Shown piece by piece: positions 1 through 6,261 of a DNA stretch of 20,493 nt; the stretch's first letter is position 1, and each line of letters opens with the position of its first letter. Below the pieces are notes generated by a model that ran no database searches, was not told the DNA's origin, and saw nothing but the letters and a program-made list of their open reading frames with translations. The position numbers and the translations under genes were made by a program. This stretch comes from a virus: positions 1 to 20,493 of the IMG/VR virus record IMGVR_UViG_3300031697_000220. One strand, 5' to 3'.

Positions 1-150
1 CTGGCGAAATCTGAAATCTGGCTTTTTCCATATGATTTCAGAAGCTTGGAAGGTCCTTTCCAGATTTCGGAAGGGTGTTTCCGAAATCTGCTCCGCAATC
101 TGGATTTGCTCAACAAAATCAGTGACCTGCGCCAGATTTCAGATTTCAGA
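1..150. repeat. Iteron-like cluster of CAGATTTC octamers
   Basis: The octamer CAGATTTC, or its complement GAAATCTG, occurs at 6-13, 13-20, 61-68, 83-90, 133-140 and 140-147, with a related GATTTCAGA at 34-42. The outer pairs form a perfect 17-nt inverted repeat: 6-22 against 131-147 (GCCAGATTTCAGATTTC). The inner pair forms a 12-nt inverted repeat, 61-72 against 79-90. Both are centred near position 76, so the block is a nested quasi-palindrome. No gene is apparent here. Such clusters usually bind a replication initiator or a phage repressor, which is inference. The copies are visible directly. Confidence 0.7.
61..90. other. Perfect 12-bp stem-loop inside the octamer cluster
   Basis: CAGATTTCGGAA at 61-72 pairs with TTCCGAAATCTG at 79-90 around a 6-nt loop (GGGTGT). 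There is no T-tract on either side, so a simple intrinsic terminator is unlikely. It may be a DNA dyad bound by a protein or a single-strand cruciform site. Confidence 0.6.
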
Positions 151-155
151 AAAGT

Positions 156-215
156 CCCCCCTAAAGGGGTAGGTGTCCTCCCCGCTAAAGGCGGGGAGAG
201 CCACCACCTACCCCT
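156..215. promoter_or_regulatory. Two consecutive GC hairpins with shared CTAAAGG core, nested in a long stem
   Basis: CCCC-TAAA-GGGG at 158-169 is a short dyad. CTCCCCGC at 178-185 pairs with GCGGGGAG at 191-198 around the loop TAAAG. An outer 11-bp stem, 165-175 with 205-215, encloses the second hairpin and competes with the first, because 166-169 is used by both. The two structures are therefore mutually exclusive, as in a switch or attenuator. The block lies 71 nt before the first ATG of the operon. Function is unknown; an origin, leader-RNA control or protein binding site are all possible. Confidence 0.5.
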
Positions 216-285
216 GGGCAATTTCTCGGGTCGTAGTCTGACCCGTTCCACCCCTCGAGCAGCCAACCACAAAAGGACAAAGCCC

Positions 286-822
286 ATGGCGGACCAATCC
301 ATGACCAACCCGAATCAGGAAACAGATCAAATGTTGCCGCCTGCGTTTGCCGGTCAGCGCACATTGCTCGCGCTCGATCTCGGCACAACCACGGGCTGGG
401 CGCTGCATGGCACCGACGGGCTGATCACCAGCGGGACAGCATCGTTCCGCAATGGCCGGTTCGATGGTGGTGGGATGCGATACCTGCGCTTCACGAACTG
501 GCTGGGCGAGTTGGAGCGGTTGTCCGGTCCCATCGCTGCCATCTGGTTCGAGGAGGTCCGACGCCATGCCGGGACGGATGCAGCGCATGTCTACGGCGGT
601 CTGATGGCCACGTTGACGGCATGGTCCGAACTTCGGGGCGTGCCCTATGCGGGCGTTCCCGTCGGCACGATCAAGCGCCATGCCACCGGCAAGGGCAACG
701 CCAACAAGGACGCCATGATCGCAGCTGCCCGGGCGCGCGGCTTTAGCCCCGCCGACGACAACGAAGCCGACGCCATCGCGATCCTGCTCTGGGCCATGGA
801 AACCCACGGAGGTGCGCAATGA
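286..822 (+). CDS. RuvC-like phage Holliday-junction resolvase
   Basis: A 178-residue protein of the RNase H-fold RuvC type, which would cleave branched DNA produced by phage replication or recombination before packaging. Visible landmarks are LALDLGTTTGW at residues 28-38 (first catalytic Asp, D31), the FEE motif at 88-90 (second acid) and DDNEADAIAIL at 157-167 (terminal acids). The length suits the family. The frame is open further upstream to a TTG at 46, but ATG 286 is preferred because AAAGGAC at 272-278 is a reasonable ribosome binding site and the resolvase fold begins soon after. It opens a tightly overlapping early operon: its stop shares ATGA with the next gene. The exact substrate preference is inferred. 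Confidence 0.85.
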   Translation: MADQSMTNPNQETDQMLPPAFAGQRTLLALDLGTTTGWALHGTDGLITSGTASFRNGRFDGGGMRYLRFTNWLGELERLSGPIAAIWFEEVRRHAGTDAAHVYGGLMATLTAWSELRGVPYAGVPVGTIKRHATGKGNANKDAMIAAARARGFSPADDNEADAIAILLWAMETHGGAQ

Positions 823-1022
823 CCGGAATGCGCTTCACACCCAAGGGCTATGGCGGCAATCGTCGCCAGCCCGACGAGGTCAAACGGGACGGCTGGAAGG
901 AACAAGGGCTGCTGGCCGTCGCAATTGACGATGACCGGCTGACCTGGCCTGAGCGCGAATTGGTGCGCCAGCTTGGCGAGCGCCTTTACGGCAAGCGGGA
1001 ACGGGAGGCACGCCATGGGTGA
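819..1022 (+). CDS. Small uncharacterised phage protein
   Basis: This 67-residue, highly charged protein (many Arg, Lys, Glu and Asp) has no motif I recognise and no membrane segment. It starts at an ATG overlapping the resolvase stop (ATGA at 819-822). Its own stop lies inside the start region of the DUF6362 gene, with an overlap of 8 nt. That tight overlap on both sides, and the strong GC third positions, support it as a real gene in the same transcript. The role is unknown. Confidence 0.65.
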   Translation: MTGMRFTPKGYGGNRRQPDEVKRDGWKEQGLLAVAIDDDRLTWPERELVRQLGERLYGKREREARHG

Positions 1023-1461
1023 GTGGACAACAGCGCGGGTCGAGGATCGGCTGGAGAGCGCGGCCGACGTCTTCCGCACCTTGCCCGGCGTCATGCCGCA
1101 GGGCTTCTTCAACGCATGGCCTGAATATTTCCACAGCTTCGCGGACAAGGTCGGTCAGGAGCCGCAGATGCGGCAGCCCCGGCCGGGTCCGCGCCAGATC
1201 ACCGAAGCTGAGGAGGCATTGCTCTGGTTGCGCTGGCTGGAACGGGACGATGCCCGGATCGTCTGGCTGCGTGCCGAACGCACGCAGTGGAAACCGATCT
1301 GCTGGGAGATGGGGATCAGCCGCCCGGCGGCCAACCGCCATTGGCAATACGGCGTCGCGCTGATCACTTGGCGGCTCAATGGTCGCGTGCCGCCTTCGAA
1401 GCGGTCGCAGCGCTTCGTGGTCAAGAACGCGAACAACCTGTCAAGAAAAATCGTCCTGTGA
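1015..1461 (+). CDS. DUF6362 family protein with a helix-turn-helix-like segment
   Basis: A 148-residue protein recognised as DUF6362, a family common in phages of Rhodobacterales and relatives and of unknown function. The C-terminal half, roughly residues 65-120, contains a predicted helix-turn-helix (WKPICWEMGISRPAANRHW), so DNA binding is plausible. The ATG at 1015 was chosen over upstream in-frame codons because it overlaps the preceding gene in the usual ATG...TGA manner and starts the conserved region. The last residues (NNLSRKIVL) look unlike the rest and are followed by a 395-nt non-coding stretch, so the 3' end may have been altered by recombination. Confidence 0.75.
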   Translation: MGEWTTARVEDRLESAADVFRTLPGVMPQGFFNAWPEYFHSFADKVGQEPQMRQPRPGPRQITEAEEALLWLRWLERDDARIVWLRAERTQWKPICWEMGISRPAANRHWQYGVALITWRLNGRVPPSKRSQRFVVKNANNLSRKIVL

Positions 1462-1856
1462 CAGAATTTTCAGTGAGACATCGCAAAGGGTTACAGTTTC
1501 CGGCTGAGAGGCTACAAATTGGATATACTCGGGAGAGGAGCGCGCAGGCAAAGGCCTCGCAGCTGGCTTCCGGGGTCCATCAAAGGGTCCATATGGGGTC
1601 CAGGTCGCTAACCCACTGAATTCGCGGGTCCTTCCTGGCCCGAAACGTATACGGGCGGGCGAAGCGCGCAATATCGCTAGCGACAGGGCCGGTTTTTTGG
1701 GAAGCCACCCCGGTCGGAATCCACCCGCGACCTGCTGAAAACCACAACAAAACAAACCTTTGGCACCGGACACGCCCGGTGGCCGCTGGACACTTCGCGG
1801 AGTCCAGGCTGGCTGCCGGTGTCCGGAGTCCACCCGAGTGAGGCAAACCGAACCGC
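1462..1856. other. 395-nt intergenic stretch with several dyads, no convincing gene
   Basis: No open frame here has good codon use or a ribosome binding site. Visible structure includes three GGGTCCA copies (1573-1602), the palindromes CGTATACG (1646-1653) and TCGCTAGCGA (1674-1683), and two GGAGTCC copies (1799-1805 and 1825-1831). A TATACT hexamer at 1524-1529 lacks a clear partner -35. The stretch separates DUF6362 from the methyltransferase genes and may hold their promoter and control sites. Confidence 0.4.
1573..1602. repeat. Three phased GGGTCCA repeats
   Basis: GGGTCCAT occurs at 1573-1580 and 1585-1592, and GGGTCCA at 1596-1602. The spacings are 12 and 11 nt, close to one helical turn, so a protein could contact the same face of the DNA at each copy. 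A further GGGTCCAT lies at 13829-13836, upstream of the reverse-strand cargo gene. Possible operator; no regulator is identified. Confidence 0.4.
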
Positions 1857-3110
1857 ATGACCCTGAGTTTTGCCCCGGACGCGATCGAGATGTGGCCGCT
1901 GGCGAGGCTCCAGCCCTATGCGAACAACGCCAAGACACATGGCGCGGACCAAGTCGCGAAGATCGCCGCCAGCATGGCCGAGTTCGGCTGGACGGTGCCC
2001 TGCCTCGTCGCCGAGGACGGCGAACTGATCGCGGGGCACGGGCGCGTGCTGGCCGCAACGCAGCTGGGGCTGGCCGAGGCGCCGGTAATCGTGCTGGGCC
2101 ATCTGACCGAGGCGCAGCGGCGGGCCTACCGGATCGCCGACAACAAGCTCACCGAACTCGGGACCTGGGATGAGGCGCTGCTCTCGGCCGAACTGAACGA
2201 TTTGCTGGCCGACGACTACGACCTGTCGCTGATCGGCTTCGATGACGCGGAACTCGAGGCCCTGTTGGCTGGAGAGGTCGATCCTGAAGCCGCCTCCCGC
2301 GAGGGCGAGGACGATGTTCCCGAACCGCCTGAAACTCCGATCAGCCGTCCCGGCGATCTTTGGGTGCTTGGCAAGCACCGACTGCTCTGCGGTGACGCCA
2401 CCGTGGCCACCGATGTCGAGCGTCTGCTGGGTGATGTGAAGCCGCAACTGATGGTGACCGATCCGCCTTACGGCGTGGAATACGATCCCGGCTGGCGCAA
2501 CAAGGCAGGGGCTGCTGCAACCAAGCGCACCGGCAAGGTGCTGAACGACGACCGCGCCGATTGGCGCGAGGCCTGGGCGTTGTTCCCGGGCGATGTGGCC
2601 TATGTCTGGCACGGCGCGCTGCACGCGACCACGGTTACTGACAGCCTTGAGGCATCCGGCTTCAACATCCGATCGCAGATCATCTGGGCCAAGGACCGTC
2701 TGGTGCTGAGCCGCGGCGATTATCACTGGCAGCATGAACCCTGCCTCTACGCCGTGAAAAAGACCGGCAAAGGACACTGGGCGGGTGACCGCAAGCAGAC
2801 TACGCTCTGGCAGATCGCAAACAAGGATCAGGATGCGGAAACCGTGCACGGGACGCAGAAGCCCGTCGAATGCATGCGCCGGCCAATCCTGAACAATTCC
2901 AGCCCGGGTCAGGCGATTTACGAGCCCTTCATGGGGTCAGGCACCACGCTGATCGCGGCCGAGACCACCGGTCGCGTATGCCTCGGAATCGAACTGAACC
3001 CGGCCTATGTCGATGTCGCCGTGGAGCGGTGGCAGCATTTTACGGGCCAGTCGGCCGTGCTGGACGGAACCGGCCAGACCTTCGCCGATCTGGCGACAAA
3101 CCCACGCTGA
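1857..3110 (+). CDS. ParB-domain DNA methyltransferase (N6-adenine or N4-cytosine, beta class)
   Basis: This 417-residue two-domain protein would methylate exocyclic amino groups in DNA using S-adenosylmethionine. Residues about 10-135 form a ParB/Srx-like domain (AGHGRVLAA around 59-67, then RAYRIADNKLTELG). The methylase domain follows: catalytic TDPPYG at 201-206, then the SAM-binding FMGSGTT at 358-364. DPPY before FxGxG is the beta-class order. The fusion is widespread in prophages, where it probably protects phage DNA from host restriction or marks it. ATG 1857 fits the conserved N-terminus; GAGTGAGG upstream is rather distant. Only 3 nt separate it from the C5-methyltransferase, so the two are likely co-translated. 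Target base and site cannot be read from sequence. Confidence 0.9.
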   Translation: MTLSFAPDAIEMWPLARLQPYANNAKTHGADQVAKIAASMAEFGWTVPCLVAEDGELIAGHGRVLAATQLGLAEAPVIVLGHLTEAQRRAYRIADNKLTELGTWDEALLSAELNDLLADDYDLSLIGFDDAELEALLAGEVDPEAASREGEDDVPEPPETPISRPGDLWVLGKHRLLCGDATVATDVERLLGDVKPQLMVTDPPYGVEYDPGWRNKAGAAATKRTGKVLNDDRADWREAWALFPGDVAYVWHGALHATTVTDSLEASGFNIRSQIIWAKDRLVLSRGDYHWQHEPCLYAVKKTGKGHWAGDRKQTTLWQIANKDQDAETVHGTQKPVECMRRPILNNSSPGQAIYEPFMGSGTTLIAAETTGRVCLGIELNPAYVDVAVERWQHFTGQSAVLDGTGQTFADLATNPR

Positions 3111-3113
3111 GGC

Positions 3114-4295
3114 ATGCATGACCTGGCTTTACATCCCTCCGGACTTGGCTCCGGAGCCGCAGACGCATGCCTGTTCGGCCTCTCCCTCTGCTCCGGCGCA
3201 GGCGGTCTCGACCTCGGGCTTGCCATCGCCTTGCCCGGATATCGAACTGTGGGCCATGTCGAATGGGAAACCTACGCCGCAGCCACTCTCGTGGCGCGGA
3301 TGGAAGACGCGTCCTTGGATTGCGCGCCTGTCTGGGACGACGTTGCCAGCTTCGACGGCCGCCCTTGGCGCGGCGCGGTGGACATCGTCACTGCGGGCTA
3401 TCCGTGCCAGCCGTTCTCCGTCGCGGGAAAACGCCGGGGTGCCGACGACCCGCGCCACCTCTGGCCGCATGTCGCCCGCATCATCGGCGAGTGCGAGCCG
3501 CCCTTCGTCTTCCTCGAGAATGTCGCCCATCATCTCCGCCTCGGCTTTCCTGAAGTCGCCAGCGGACTGGTCGGCATGGGCTACAAGCTTGCGGCAGGCC
3601 TCTTTACGGCGGCGGAAGTCGGTGCGCCGCACAAGCGCGAGCGGCTGTTCATCCTCGCCATCCGCGAGGGGAACGAGTTGGCCGACCCCGCGCGCCTGCT
3701 CTGGCACCCGGTCGAGTGGCGGGAACCGGACCGAGATGTTGAGAATGTGGCCGACGCCTCGCGCCAGCGCCAACGAGAACCGGCAGACGAAACCGACACC
3801 GTCGCAGGCAGCGGGCAAGCATGGGATGAACCTGGCGACCACGGCCGCGATGTGGCCGACGCCGCAGACGGACAGTTTCCGGAGCCGGGGCGGAGATCGC
3901 AAACACGAGAAGGGTCTGGACGGGATGGCCCGGGACTGGCCGACGCCGATGGCGAACGACGGGTGCAAGCCGAGCGCGGGCAATCGCAAGACGGCCGATC
4001 TGACCCATGCCAGCCGCATGTGGATGACGCCGACGGCGCGCGATCACAAGGATGGGGCGACGACATTGGCGAACACGCCTGTGAACGGCCTGCTTGGCCG
4101 CCAGGTCCTGGTGACGCCGATGGCTGGGAACGATACCTCCGATGTGCGCCGGACCTTGAACCCGCTGTTCGTCGAGGCGCTGATGGGCTGGCCCACCGGG
4201 TGGACCGGCTTCGCCTCTGTGGCAACGGCGTGGTCCCCCTGGTTGCAGCGCATGCGCTTCGAACTCTCGCAGCTGAACTGCTGGCCGATGGATGA
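3114..4295 (+). CDS. C5-cytosine DNA methyltransferase (Dcm-like)
   Basis: A 393-residue C5-cytosine methyltransferase. Motif I is LCSGAGGLDLGL (25-36), motif IV with the catalytic cysteine is GYPCQPFS (95-102, Cys98), motif VI is ENV (135-137), motif VIII is HKRERLFIL (173-181), and motif X is CGNGVVPLVA near 369-378. The target-recognition part between VIII and X is acidic, repetitive and rich in ADADG-type words. The gene follows the ParB-methylase directly. Oddities: its ATG sits only 1 nt after the GAGG (3109-3112), which is too close for a normal start. From about 3735 onward its third-position GC drops to about 61% in a 70-codon hand count, while the +1 frame rises to 84%. All essential motifs are intact, so activity is plausible. 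Confidence 0.85.
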   Translation: MHDLALHPSGLGSGAADACLFGLSLCSGAGGLDLGLAIALPGYRTVGHVEWETYAAATLVARMEDASLDCAPVWDDVASFDGRPWRGAVDIVTAGYPCQPFSVAGKRRGADDPRHLWPHVARIIGECEPPFVFLENVAHHLRLGFPEVASGLVGMGYKLAAGLFTAAEVGAPHKRERLFILAIREGNELADPARLLWHPVEWREPDRDVENVADASRQRQREPADETDTVAGSGQAWDEPGDHGRDVADAADGQFPEPGRRSQTREGSGRDGPGLADADGERRVQAERGQSQDGRSDPCQPHVDDADGARSQGWGDDIGEHACERPAWPPGPGDADGWERYLRCAPDLEPAVRRGADGLAHRVDRLRLCGNGVVPLVAAHALRTLAAELLADG

Positions 4296-4311
4296 AGGGG
4301 CACCTGCATGA
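3118..4311 (+). CDS. Overlapping +1-frame gene: WPTP-repeat phage protein
   Basis: An uninterrupted 397-codon frame covers the C5-methyltransferase gene from its start to beyond its stop. ATG 3118 has GAGG at 3109-3112 with ideal 5-nt spacing, better than the methyltransferase start. The stop at 4309-4311 forms ATGA with the next gene. The C-terminal half has regular units starting with WPTP or related words at residues 188, 211, 246, 274, 302 and about 331, ending in LNPLFVEALMGWPTGWTG. I recall phage proteins with the same pattern (WKTRPWI...LSGTT, then WPTPxAxD repeats, then MGWPxGWT), usually annotated hypothetical. Function is unknown. The alternative is a shadow of the methyltransferase frame, but the codon bias after 3735, start context and coupling argue against this. 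Confidence 0.6.
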   Translation: MTWLYIPPDLAPEPQTHACSASPSAPAQAVSTSGLPSPCPDIELWAMSNGKPTPQPLSWRGWKTRPWIARLSGTTLPASTAALGAARWTSSLRAIRASRSPSRENAGVPTTRATSGRMSPASSASASRPSSSSRMSPIISASAFLKSPADWSAWATSLRQASLRRRKSVRRTSASGCSSSPSARGTSWPTPRACSGTRSSGGNRTEMLRMWPTPRASANENRQTKPTPSQAAGKHGMNLATTAAMWPTPQTDSFRSRGGDRKHEKGLDGMARDWPTPMANDGCKPSAGNRKTADLTHASRMWMTPTARDHKDGATTLANTPVNGLLGRQVLVTPMAGNDTSDVRRTLNPLFVEALMGWPTGWTGFASVATAWSPWLQRMRFELSQLNCWPMDEGAPA

Positions 4312-4544
4312 AGCAGTCGCGCGCCATGTCGCTGGTCGAGTCCGTTGCCAATGTGATCGTCGGCTACGGCTTCGCTGTGGTCACGCAGATCCTGATCTTC
4401 CCCATCTTCGGGCTGCACACGACGCTGGCGCAGAACATGAAGATGGGCGCGGTGTTCACCGTGGTGAGCATCGCTCGCTCGTTCACCCTGCGGAGACTGT
4501 TCGAGGCGATCCGTGTTGCGTCGGAAAAGAGAAATCATCAATAG
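4308..4544 (+). CDS. Small membrane protein (DUF7220-like)
   Basis: A 78-residue protein with a hydrophobic segment at about 11-35 (SVANVIVGYGFAVVTQILIF) and a second at about 38-56, then a basic tail (RSFTLRRLFEAI). It resembles small two-helix phage proteins I know as DUF7220, of unknown role, found beside methyltransferase genes in alphaproteobacterial prophages. Its ATG overlaps the stop of the +1-frame gene (ATGA at 4308-4311) and lies 12 nt after the methyltransferase stop, so it is probably translated by coupling. Inner-membrane location is inferred from hydrophobicity. Confidence 0.7.
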   Translation: MKQSRAMSLVESVANVIVGYGFAVVTQILIFPIFGLHTTLAQNMKMGAVFTVVSIARSFTLRRLFEAIRVASEKRNHQ

Positions 4545-4621
4545 CCCGCGTCCATGCGGTGTGGCTTCTGTGTTGTCGCTAACTCATTCAGATCGTATGG
4601 TTTCGGAAATTTGACAGTTGA

Positions 4622-5443
4622 TTGAACTCCGGTTTTGTCGGCCCCAAGCTAAATCGGATCGAGAGTGATTTGTTGAAAAACCTAGACGAGGAAAAGACCG
4701 ATCAAGATTTGCTTCCGGATGGGTTGGAGGCTCTGCGGCAGGAGCTGAGCCTCACGGATGTGATGGGGCTGATCGAGCGCACTGCGAGATGGGTCGATCC
4801 AAAAACCTTCGAGTATCTTCCTGTGTGGTATCCGGAGCATGCGCGGCGTGTCCTGTTCTACAAGGCGAACTGGTCCGAGCCGCAGATGAACCGCAATCGT
4901 CAGACGGGCGTCAGCATCCACAAGTCTGAAGGGAATACGCACGCGAACAAGGCGCTGACGCTTGCCTTGGGGCTTCGAGCCGCGGAAAGACCGAACTGGT
5001 CATGCTGCCATATCTGGGGTGTTGATGATGCCGCCTATCAGATCAGCAATGCCGTAGTGCAGGATCGTCGTTTCTTTTCCTGCGTGGCAAACATGGTTCT
5101 TCTTCCGACGCCGCTGAAGGCGTTCACCGACGTCATGCCTGAAGTGAAGATCATGCTCCGCGTCTGCGCACTTCATCTCTATGGCTGGTCTTGCGACCAT
5201 GAAGAAGTGGCTGGCATCGCCAAACAAGTTTCGGAATGGGCTGGCTGGGACGCTTACCCGAAGAGCTGGCCCAAACCGGGGACGGTTTCGCTTCCGCTCG
5301 GAACGGCCAAATTTTCCACACGGATCAAGAAAGCCGCCGACCGCAGGAAGGCCGCAATTCGCAAGGATCTGGCATCGGCCGGTGCAAATTATCCTCGCGA
5401 GGAGGTCGAAAAGGTTCTCAGCTACTGGAATGTTCCGCTCTGA
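4622..5443 (+). CDS. Uncharacterised protein with an HNH-like motif
   Basis: A 273-residue protein of unassigned family. The centre is the most distinctive part: CCHIWGVDD at about 128-136 followed 25-30 residues later by FFSCVANMVLLPTPLK, near 150-166. The order His-Ile, then Asn-x-Val-x-Leu, resembles the beta-beta-alpha metal fold of HNH nucleases, though the final His is not evident (Lys there), so nuclease activity is only a possibility. The C-terminus is basic and helical. Codon use is less GC-rich than the flanking genes, suggesting a recently acquired cargo gene. The start is uncertain: TTG 4622 gives the longest form; TTG 4670, preceded by GAGAG, is an alternative giving 257 residues. 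It sits after the methyltransferases and ends facing the DUF3489 gene. Confidence 0.6.
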   Translation: MNSGFVGPKLNRIESDLLKNLDEEKTDQDLLPDGLEALRQELSLTDVMGLIERTARWVDPKTFEYLPVWYPEHARRVLFYKANWSEPQMNRNRQTGVSIHKSEGNTHANKALTLALGLRAAERPNWSCCHIWGVDDAAYQISNAVVQDRRFFSCVANMVLLPTPLKAFTDVMPEVKIMLRVCALHLYGWSCDHEEVAGIAKQVSEWAGWDAYPKSWPKPGTVSLPLGTAKFSTRIKKAADRRKAAIRKDLASAGANYPREEVEKVLSYWNVPL

Positions 5444-5449
5444 AAGACC

Positions 5450-5474
5450 GCCGCTGCCCCATGAGGACAGCGGC
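5450..5474. terminator. Possible bidirectional stem-loop between convergent genes
   Basis: GCCGCTG at 5450-5456 pairs with CAGCGGC at 5468-5474 around an 11-nt loop. It sits between the stops of two convergent genes (5443 and 5498), where a shared terminator is expected. No T-tract follows on either strand, so it is either Rho-assisted or not a terminator. Confidence 0.4.
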
Positions 5475-5497
5475 AAGGCTCTGGTTTCGCAGGTGCT

Positions 5498-6070
5498 TCA
5501 GGCCACAGGCAGCTTGTACACGCGCCCCCTATCCTCGATCTTCTCCGAGGTCACCTCGAGCCCGAGCTTCTTCTTCAGGGCCCCGGCCATCGCGCCGCGC
5601 ACCGTGTGCGACTGCCAGCCCGTCGCGGCCATGATCTCCTCGATGGTCGCGCCGTCCGGCGCGCGCAGCATGGCGATCAGCATCGCCTGCTTGGTGCCCT
5701 CGCGCGGCGTGCGCGTCTCGGGCGCGGCCTTCGGTTTGGTGAGGGTGTCCTGCGTGGGCTCCTCGGTCGGCGCGTCCGTCGCGCCTGCAGGCGCGGTGTT
5801 CGCGTCCTCGGGCTCGATGCCGATAGCGGCGAGGCCTGCGTCGGTGGCGATCAGCGTGACGCCGTGGCCGTCGCCGGTCTCGCGCCAGACGGGCTCGCCA
5901 TTGCGAGTGTTCGCCTCGACCTCTTCGAGGAAACCTTTGGCGATCATGGTACTGACCACTTTGGTGGCGGCACCGCCGCGCAGGCTGTCGGGTAACGGCA
6001 AAGCGATCAGGTCGTCGCGTTGGGATGCGGCGCTGAGGATGATCGCCTGGGTGTCGGAAATCTTGGTCAT
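5498..6070 (-). CDS. DUF3489 family protein
   Basis: A 190-residue protein on the reverse strand. The C-terminal part, about residues 120-188 (TREGTKQAMLIAMLRAPDGATIEEIMAATGWQSHTVRGAMAGALKKKLG), is the DUF3489 domain, a winged-helix-like fold that suggests DNA binding. The N-terminal 75 residues form a second helical region, and a Pro/Ala/Thr-rich acidic linker joins them. AAGGAG about 8 nt upstream of the ATG complement at 6068-6070 is a good ribosome binding site. It is the only leftward gene between the early block and the late operon, and is transcribed away from the terminase. A regulatory role is possible but not shown. Confidence 0.8.
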   Translation of the reverse strand: MTKISDTQAIILSAASQRDDLIALPLPDSLRGGAATKVVSTMIAKGFLEEVEANTRNGEPVWRETGDGHGVTLIATDAGLAAIGIEPEDANTAPAGATDAPTEEPTQDTLTKPKAAPETRTPREGTKQAMLIAMLRAPDGATIEEIMAATGWQSHTVRGAMAGALKKKLGLEVTSEKIEDRGRVYKLPVA

Positions 6071-6211
6071 GGGGTCGTCTCCTTGTTCGGGCCCGCGTCA
6101 TGCGGCGCCTTCTACGACCCCAAGCCGCGCAGGGCGCGCGGCAGGTCATCGGGCTGGCTCCTTGGTCGAGTTGCATCGCTTCGTCGGCGTGACGTTCGCT
6201 CTGTCCGCGCC

Positions 6212-6230
6212 GCTTATCAACTCGATAAGC
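6212..6230. promoter_or_regulatory. 7-5-7 operator-like dyad upstream of the terminase genes
   Basis: GCTTATC (6212-6218), spacer AACTC, GATAAGC (6224-6230) is a perfect 19-nt dyad 31 nt before the terminase small-subunit ATG, in the 191-nt gap between divergent DUF3489 and terminase genes. An AT-rich patch with TAGAAT (6239-6244) follows, but no convincing -35 is seen. It may control the late operon, DUF3489, or both. Confidence 0.45.
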
Positions 6231-6261
6231 ACATGATTTAGAATGATAATCGGAGCCACCA

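Noticed and set aside
46-285. N-terminal extension of the resolvase from TTG 46
   Set aside because: The extension runs through the inverted repeats and hairpins and matches no resolvase sequence. ATG 286 has a better ribosome binding site.
1287-1619. 110-codon + frame at the end of DUF6362
   Set aside because: It starts inside DUF6362 without a ribosome binding site and shows no recognisable domain; its codon use weakens over the gap.
1600-1720. Possible tRNA or attachment site in the gap
   Set aside because: No cloverleaf could be drawn and no integrase or matching repeat was found.
1677-2849. 390-codon reverse frame opposite the ParB-methyltransferase
   Set aside because: The + strand frame has clear ParB and methylase motifs; this frame has none and is a GC-rich shadow.
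3129-4019. 296-codon reverse frame under the methyltransferase
   Set aside because: It lacks start signals and any motif. Unlike the +1 frame it is not coupled to a neighbouring gene.
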